The translations under genes were made by a program, and so were the position numbers. From an uncultured Oscillibacter sp. (GTDB lineage Bacteria; Bacillota; Clostridia; Oscillospirales; Oscillospiraceae): a DNA stretch of 45,596 nucleotides. The DNA is taken from NCBI GenBank assembly GCA_900544615.1, contig UQVS01000021.1, forward strand, positions 1 through 45,596, written 5' to 3'. The first letter of the stretch is position 1. Every line of letters starts with the position of its first letter. Below, in pieces: positions 42,098 to 45,596 of this stretch. The notes beneath the pieces were generated by a model. It worked only from the letters and a program-made list of their open reading frames with translations, had not been told where the DNA came from and did no database searches.

Positions 42098-42780
42098 GCT
42101 TTCTGGATACCTGTATTCAGGACAGCCTGCCCATCTGGCGCAGCTGTCTGGAAACACCGTTCCTCCGCCGGATGGCCGACGGCACGCTGGACGAAGAGTG
42201 CTTCAAGGGTTATATTGTGGACGACAGCCTGTATCTCCGGGAGTATTCCAAGGTGTTCGCGTGGGGCATGATCCACTCCAACGACATGGAGGAAATTCGG
42301 AACTATTACTCGCTGCTGGCCTTTGTCAACGAGGCGGAGGACTCCACCCGGCGGTATTATCTCAAGCGCTACGGCCTGCTGGACGAGGAGATCCAGCCCC
42401 TGCCCCTGCGGCCGGAGAACCGGGCCTATGTGGACTATATGCTGAATGCGGCAAAGAACGCCGACGACGCGGTGGACTGCATGATGGCCTGCCTGCCCTG
42501 TATGCTCAGCTACGGCTGGATCTTCGGCGAGATGCTGAAAAATGTTCCCGCCGTGCAGAACACCCCCTACGCCCGGTTCGTCAACGACTACGCCGGGGAG
42601 CGCTATGAGAGCATCTGCAAGGCATGGGAGGCTTTCACGGAAAAGGTCTGCGCCGGGGTTTCTCCGGAGCGGGAGGCCCACTGTCTGGAAATTTTCCGTA
42701 CCTGCTCAGAGCATGAGCATCATTTCTGGGAAATGGCGGCCCGGCCCCGGACAGATCTGAAGGGCGGTGTGCAGGCATGA
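42094..42780 (+). CDS. tenA: TenA family thiaminase II/aminopyrimidine aminohydrolase
   Basis: Hydrolyses aminopyrimidine from degraded thiamine so that HMP can be reused. 228 residues, all-helical: FKGYIVDDSLYLREYSKVFA carries the Asp and Tyr of the active site; the catalytic Cys lies in CLPCMLSYGWIFGEM; Glu in CSEHEHHFWEMA. ATG 42094 overlaps thiT by four bases. The frame is open further upstream, within thiT, but without a start signal. Confidence 0.93.
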   Translation: MSFLDTCIQDSLPIWRSCLETPFLRRMADGTLDEECFKGYIVDDSLYLREYSKVFAWGMIHSNDMEEIRNYYSLLAFVNEAEDSTRRYYLKRYGLLDEEIQPLPLRPENRAYVDYMLNAAKNADDAVDCMMACLPCMLSYGWIFGEMLKNVPAVQNTPYARFVNDYAGERYESICKAWEAFTEKVCAGVSPEREAHCLEIFRTCSEHEHHFWEMAARPRTDLKGGVQA

Positions 42781-43946
42781 AAAAGACATCCATCTTTCAG
42801 AACGGCCTGATCTGGTTCGGTGCCGGCGTCTCTCTGGCAGAGATCCTCACCGGCACCTCCTTTGCCTCGCTGGGCATGGCCAAAGGTCTGGCGGCTATTC
42901 TCATCGGCCACATCATTGGCTGCGCCATGATGCTCCTTGCGGGGCTGATCGGCGGCCACACCGGCCGCAGCGCCATGGAAACCGTGAAAATGAGCTTTGG
43001 CCAGAAGGGCGGGCTGCTGTTCGCCTTCCTGAACGTTCTCCAGCTGGTGGGCTGGACGGCCATCATGATCTACGACGGCGCGCTGGCCATCGGCGGCATT
43101 TTCTCCGTGGGACACTGGATCTGGTGTCTTGTTATCGGCGTTCTCATCATTGTGTGGATCGTTGTGGGCATCACGGATCTGGGCTGGATCAACAAGCTTA
43201 CCATGGCGGCCCTCTTCCTCCTGACGCTGATGCTGTGCAAGGTGGTCTTCTTCTCCGGCAGCGCCATGAGCGCCTCCGGCGAGGCCATGTCCTTCGGCGC
43301 GGCGGTGGAGCTGGCGGTGGCCATGCCCCTGAGCTGGCTGCCCCTCATCAGCGACTACACGCGGGATGCGGAAAAGCCGGTGCAGGCCACCTGGGTCAGC
43401 GTGATCGTGTATGGGCTGGTGTCCTGCTGGATGTACGTCATCGGCATGGGCGCTGCCATCTTCACCGGGGAGTATGATATCGCCGTGATCATGGTGAAGG
43501 CGGGGCTGGGCATTGCCGCGCTGGTGATTCTGGTGTTCTCCACCGTCACCACCACCTTTCTGGACGCATGGTCTGCCGGTATTTCCGCAGAATCCCTCTC
43601 CGAAAAGCTGGACGGCAGAAAAACGGCCATCGCAGTGACCGTCATCGGCACTGCGGCCGCAATGCTGTTCCCCATGGACGACATCACCGGGTTTCTGTAT
43701 CTCATCGGTTCGGTGTTTGCTCCCATGATCGCCGTGCAGATTGCAGATCACTTCCTTCTCAGGCGGGATCGCTTCGCTGTGGCGGCGGACAGCCGGAATC
43801 TCATCATCTGGCTGGTGGGCTTCATCGCCTACCGCCTGCTGATGGGGGTGGACACCCCGGTGGGGTACACCCTGCCGGACATGGTGCTGACCGTCGTGCT
43901 GTGCATCCTTGCGGAAAAGCTGCATCCTACGCAGAAAACCAACTGA
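42777..43946 (+). CDS. cytX: hydroxymethylpyrimidine transporter CytX
   Basis: 389 residues, about 12 membrane helices, NCS1 (cytosine/purine permease) family. FGAGVSLAEILTGTSFASLG and LVGWTAIMIYDGALAIGG are typical; the branch of NCS1 found under TPP control is CytX, importing HMP. Coupled to tenA by ATGA overlap and last in the operon. Confidence 0.88.
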   Translation: MKKTSIFQNGLIWFGAGVSLAEILTGTSFASLGMAKGLAAILIGHIIGCAMMLLAGLIGGHTGRSAMETVKMSFGQKGGLLFAFLNVLQLVGWTAIMIYDGALAIGGIFSVGHWIWCLVIGVLIIVWIVVGITDLGWINKLTMAALFLLTLMLCKVVFFSGSAMSASGEAMSFGAAVELAVAMPLSWLPLISDYTRDAEKPVQATWVSVIVYGLVSCWMYVIGMGAAIFTGEYDIAVIMVKAGLGIAALVILVFSTVTTTFLDAWSAGISAESLSEKLDGRKTAIAVTVIGTAAAMLFPMDDITGFLYLIGSVFAPMIAVQIADHFLLRRDRFAVAADSRNLIIWLVGFIAYRLLMGVDTPVGYTLPDMVLTVVLCILAEKLHPTQKTN

Positions 43947-44014
43947 CGCACCCCGGCCTTCTGACATAAGAACATGACACGGTACTGCGAGCCGGCAAAG
44001 CCGTGCAGTGATCC

Positions 44015-44060
44015 AAGCGTCCCCTGGTTGCAGGATAACATCTGCAATCAGGGGACGCTT
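44015..44060 (+). terminator. long hairpin after cytX, likely terminator
   Basis: AAGCGTCCCCTG (44015-44026) and TTGCAG pair with CTGCAA and CAGGGGACGCTT (44049-44060), 18 pairs with one mismatch. Only TTTAA... follows on the plus strand, so termination may be weak. Confidence 0.65.
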
Positions 44061-44425
44061 TAACTCTGGCATATAAAATTTTTTCAACACGGTACATCCC
44101 GCCGAAAATATAGTACTGGGGGTCATATGGATGATACTGCGCGAAACCCAAAAGTAATCCGCATGATTTAAATCGTTGTTAGCCTGTTTGCGCTTGTGTG
44201 CATTCATTTCAATCCATCCGGGAGCATCATCCAGCAAGCAGTCCCACGCGTGCAAAGCAACATTCCTCGCGTTTATGTTAAATTTGACCTTGTCTTATCT
44301 GGAAAATTTACTGGCACAAAATCTGAAAATTTAATCACAGCTATTTTCCTCCCCTCTTTCCCTCCTTGAAAAGTTCACATTTGAAAGATTTATTCTGCAA
44401 ATAAATTATGGTAGAGAAAAATAAG
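44061..44425. other. stretch without a supported gene
   Basis: On the minus strand fragments of protein-like sense appear in two frames (IEMNAHKRKQANNDLNHADY, then YHPYDPQYYIFGGMYRVEKI) with no start signal, perhaps a decayed element gene. 44290-44425 is AT-rich with nothing recognised. Confidence 0.35.
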
Positions 44426-44429
44426 AAAA

Positions 44430-44461
44430 CAGCCCCTGAAATCATTCGATTTCAGGGGCTG
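44430..44461 (-). terminator. terminator beside the tRNA-Pro half
   Basis: CAGCCCCTGAAATC (44430-44443) pairs perfectly with GATTTCAGGGGCTG (44448-44461); on the minus strand TTTTCTTATTTTT follows. Confidence 0.8.
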
Positions 44462-44506
44462 TGGTCCGAGATGGGAGACTCGAACTCCCGACATCTTGCT
44501 CCCGAA
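44462..44506 (-). pseudogene. tRNA 3' half, tRNA-Pro(CGG)-like, candidate att scar
   Basis: On the minus strand: anticodon loop TTCGGGA (anticodon CGG), stem GCAAG, variable loop, T-arm GGGAG/CTCCC around TTCGAGT, acceptor 3' strand and CCA. It starts exactly at the first base of the anticodon loop; the 5' half is missing. Confidence 0.75.
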
Positions 44507-44621
44507 CTTTTGAATAAAAATTTTTCTACTTTTTCCGACGCTTTATAGCTGTTTTGCTTTATTATGGATGCTCTTCGCAACTCTTGACTCCACTGCTTTC
44601 GCATACTCCACGTCTGTCTGT

Positions 44622-44639
44622 AGTCAAACATGTGGTCAA
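44622..44639 (+). repeat. GTCA-containing direct repeat pair (candidate arm site)
   Basis: AGTCAAA (44622-44628) and GGTCAAA (44634-44640), period 12, about 116 bp from the tRNA half. A weaker match to the GGGTCA pairs at the other sites. Confidence 0.4.
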
Positions 44640-44687
44640 AAACCGCTTTCTGAACACCCTCGTGGCAGGGGACAGAAAGCGGTTTTT
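44638..44687. terminator. bidirectional terminator
   Basis: AAAAACCGCTTTCTG (44638-44652) pairs perfectly with CAGAAAGCGGTTTTT (44673-44687). Confidence 0.8.
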
Positions 44688-44721
44688 ATAGTTTACCGGA
44701 GCGCTGCGGACGGATGATTTG

Positions 44722-44861
44722 CCTCTCCAGCCTGTCGCATTGTACCTCTGCTGGAGAGGTTAAGCAAGTCCTTTATACAGGAATAGGCGGCGCAGAAATT
44801 GCATCGCTATAGACAAAGAATAGGGACTTTCCCTTAATACGAGCTGCATTTTAAGGGAAAG
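44722..44861. repeat. two hairpins and a degraded element repeat
   Basis: CCTCTCCAGC/GCTGGAGAGG (44722-44759) and CTTTCCCTTAA/TTAAGGGAAAG (44827-44861) are perfect stems. Between them, 44786-44826 matches the hairpin repeat at 15471-15511 with several changes. No gene in 44700-44960. Confidence 0.6.
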
Positions 44862-44965
44862 CCTGTCAAACTACGGGAAAGTATCTGCTCCTTGCGAGGA
44901 AACCGCTGTTGACTTTCGTCGCAATTTTGCCGTGAATATTTTTCGATTGGCACTCAAAGCGAGGA

Positions 44966-45310
44966 CTACCTGCAGATTGGGCCAGACATAATCTTCCATG
45001 CTTGATGCGTAGCACGCGCTCGCTGCTCTGTTTCAAGTGCATCTAAAAGAGCCTGCCAAAGAGTTGAATTTGGCTCGTATTCTGCATAGTCTTCAAGATA
45101 CCGTTGGATATCATCGGCAGCCAACGCAAGAAACTTATCGTCCAGAAACCGAATGTGGCGCTTAATATAACCGGAAACTACTGCGGGCATATATGTGTTT
45201 CTGCCCATCGCATACCGCATTGCTGACAGCAGGATCAACCGAAAGTCGGCGTCACGGATAGGGGCGAGCAGGTCCTGAGGGAACAACAGGAGTTCCTTGC
45301 CATTATTCAT
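44966..45310 (-). CDS. conserved hypothetical protein of mobile elements
   Basis: 114 residues from ATG 45310. IRDADFRLILLSAMRYAMGR, YMPAVVSGYIKRHI and FLALAADDIQRYLEDYAE make an all-helical, acidic protein of a type often seen in Clostridial phages and conjugative elements; function unknown. GGAGGAG lies about 20 bases upstream of this ATG, so an in-frame CTG nearer to it could be the true start. The frame is open to 45541. Confidence 0.62.
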   Translation of the reverse strand: MNNGKELLLFPQDLLAPIRDADFRLILLSAMRYAMGRNTYMPAVVSGYIKRHIRFLDDKFLALAADDIQRYLEDYAEYEPNSTLWQALLDALETEQRARATHQAWKIMSGPICR

Positions 45311-45564
45311 GCATACGCGCAGCGGTCGCTGCTCCTCCGTTACCAGATTCAATACTCTACACGATCCTGCCCATCCAGTTTTCCATCGACCAGTTTTATC
45401 AGCGGCAGTTGGATGCTGTGGACAGAGCAAAGGAACGGTAGCGCGTGGCAAAGCGAATGGAGCAGACCAGCGTGTGAAAGCGGCGGGGATTTTTCCCTGC
45501 GTGCTGCTATCATGGACAACCAAAACCGTGAAGCACATCAATGCGGTGAGAGAAACAGCAATGG
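45311..45564. other. upstream region of the hypothetical gene
   Basis: No separate gene supported; the minus-strand frame is open but lacks a convincing start or family match. Confidence 0.3.
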
Positions 45565-45595
45565 GATCACGCAGCCCAGCGGGGCCGCGACGCCT
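45565..45595. repeat. 31-nt repeat shared with 14745-14775
   Basis: Exact copy, cut off by the window edge one base later. In the other copy the large hairpin follows directly. Confidence 0.85.
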
Positions 45596-45596
45596 C

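Noticed and set aside
42720..44255. 511-codon minus-strand frame opposite cytX
   Set aside because: Histidine-rich antisense shadow of cytX; only its first 50 codons lie outside and have no start signal.

Overview
The window looks like chromosomal DNA of a moderately GC-rich anaerobic gut Clostridium, most like the Oscillospiraceae (Oscillibacter/Flavonifractor type). This is inferred from the paired glgC/glgD glycogen genes, ECF transporters, purine and thiamine salvage, lipoproteins with LxAC lipoboxes, and the integrase and serine-recombinase families present. No rRNA or other species marker is present, so the genus is a guess.

Layout. 1-2.7 kb: the tail of an unknown gene, an M20 amidohydrolase, a frameshifted alpha/beta-hydrolase pseudogene and the 3' half of a tRNA. 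2.8-8.4 kb (minus): an operon of ECF transporter S-A-T-A components ending in a guanine deaminase, with an AraC-type regulator upstream. 8.6-9.0 kb: a broken IclR regulator and a beheaded target gene. 9.04-25.13 kb: a 16-kb island between two exact 49-bp copies of the 3' part of the initiator tRNA gene. It carries a Phd/Doc toxin-antitoxin pair, a MerR regulator with two lipoproteins, a small membrane protein and two DUF4230 proteins, a structured non-coding repeat region, fragments of a tyrosine integrase, serine recombinase and Y-family polymerase, a sigma-like protein, a YfcC carrier with two peptidases, and an integrase with an internal deletion next to the intact tRNA-fMet. 25.2-29.5 kb: tRNA-Leu, an Xre/DUF3169 pair, a dicarboxylate/amino-acid symporter, an aspartate racemase-like protein and a TSUP exporter. 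29.6-38.2 kb (plus): glgB-glgC-glgD-glgA-glgP. 38.3-43.9 kb (plus): a TPP riboswitch with terminator controlling thiM-thiE-HAD-thiD-thiT-tenA-cytX. 44-45.6 kb: a third tRNA half, hairpins and an element-type hypothetical gene.

How the parts work together. The glycogen operon covers activation, elongation, branching and phosphorolysis. The thiamine operon imports and salvages thiazole, pyrimidine and thiamine, with no de novo gene in view. The ECF/guanine deaminase operon probably imports and deaminates a purine. The YfcC/M20/M28 set looks like peptide or acyl-amino-acid use.

The most notable pattern concerns integration. Three tRNA 3' halves (tRNA-Val-like at 2.36 kb, tRNA-fMet at 9.04 kb, tRNA-Pro-like at 44.46 kb) all begin at the 5' edge of the anticodon loop, and each is followed about 110-130 bp later by a pair of GGGTCA-like direct repeats. 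A fourth pair lies beside the integrase end of the 16-kb island. This suggests one integrase family that cuts at the anticodon loop of different tRNA genes and has left scars repeatedly. No single clearly new complete system was found; the best leads are the integration scars, the structured repeat region at 14.6-14.9 kb, the occluded start of the sigma-like gene and the structured leader at 16.8 kb.
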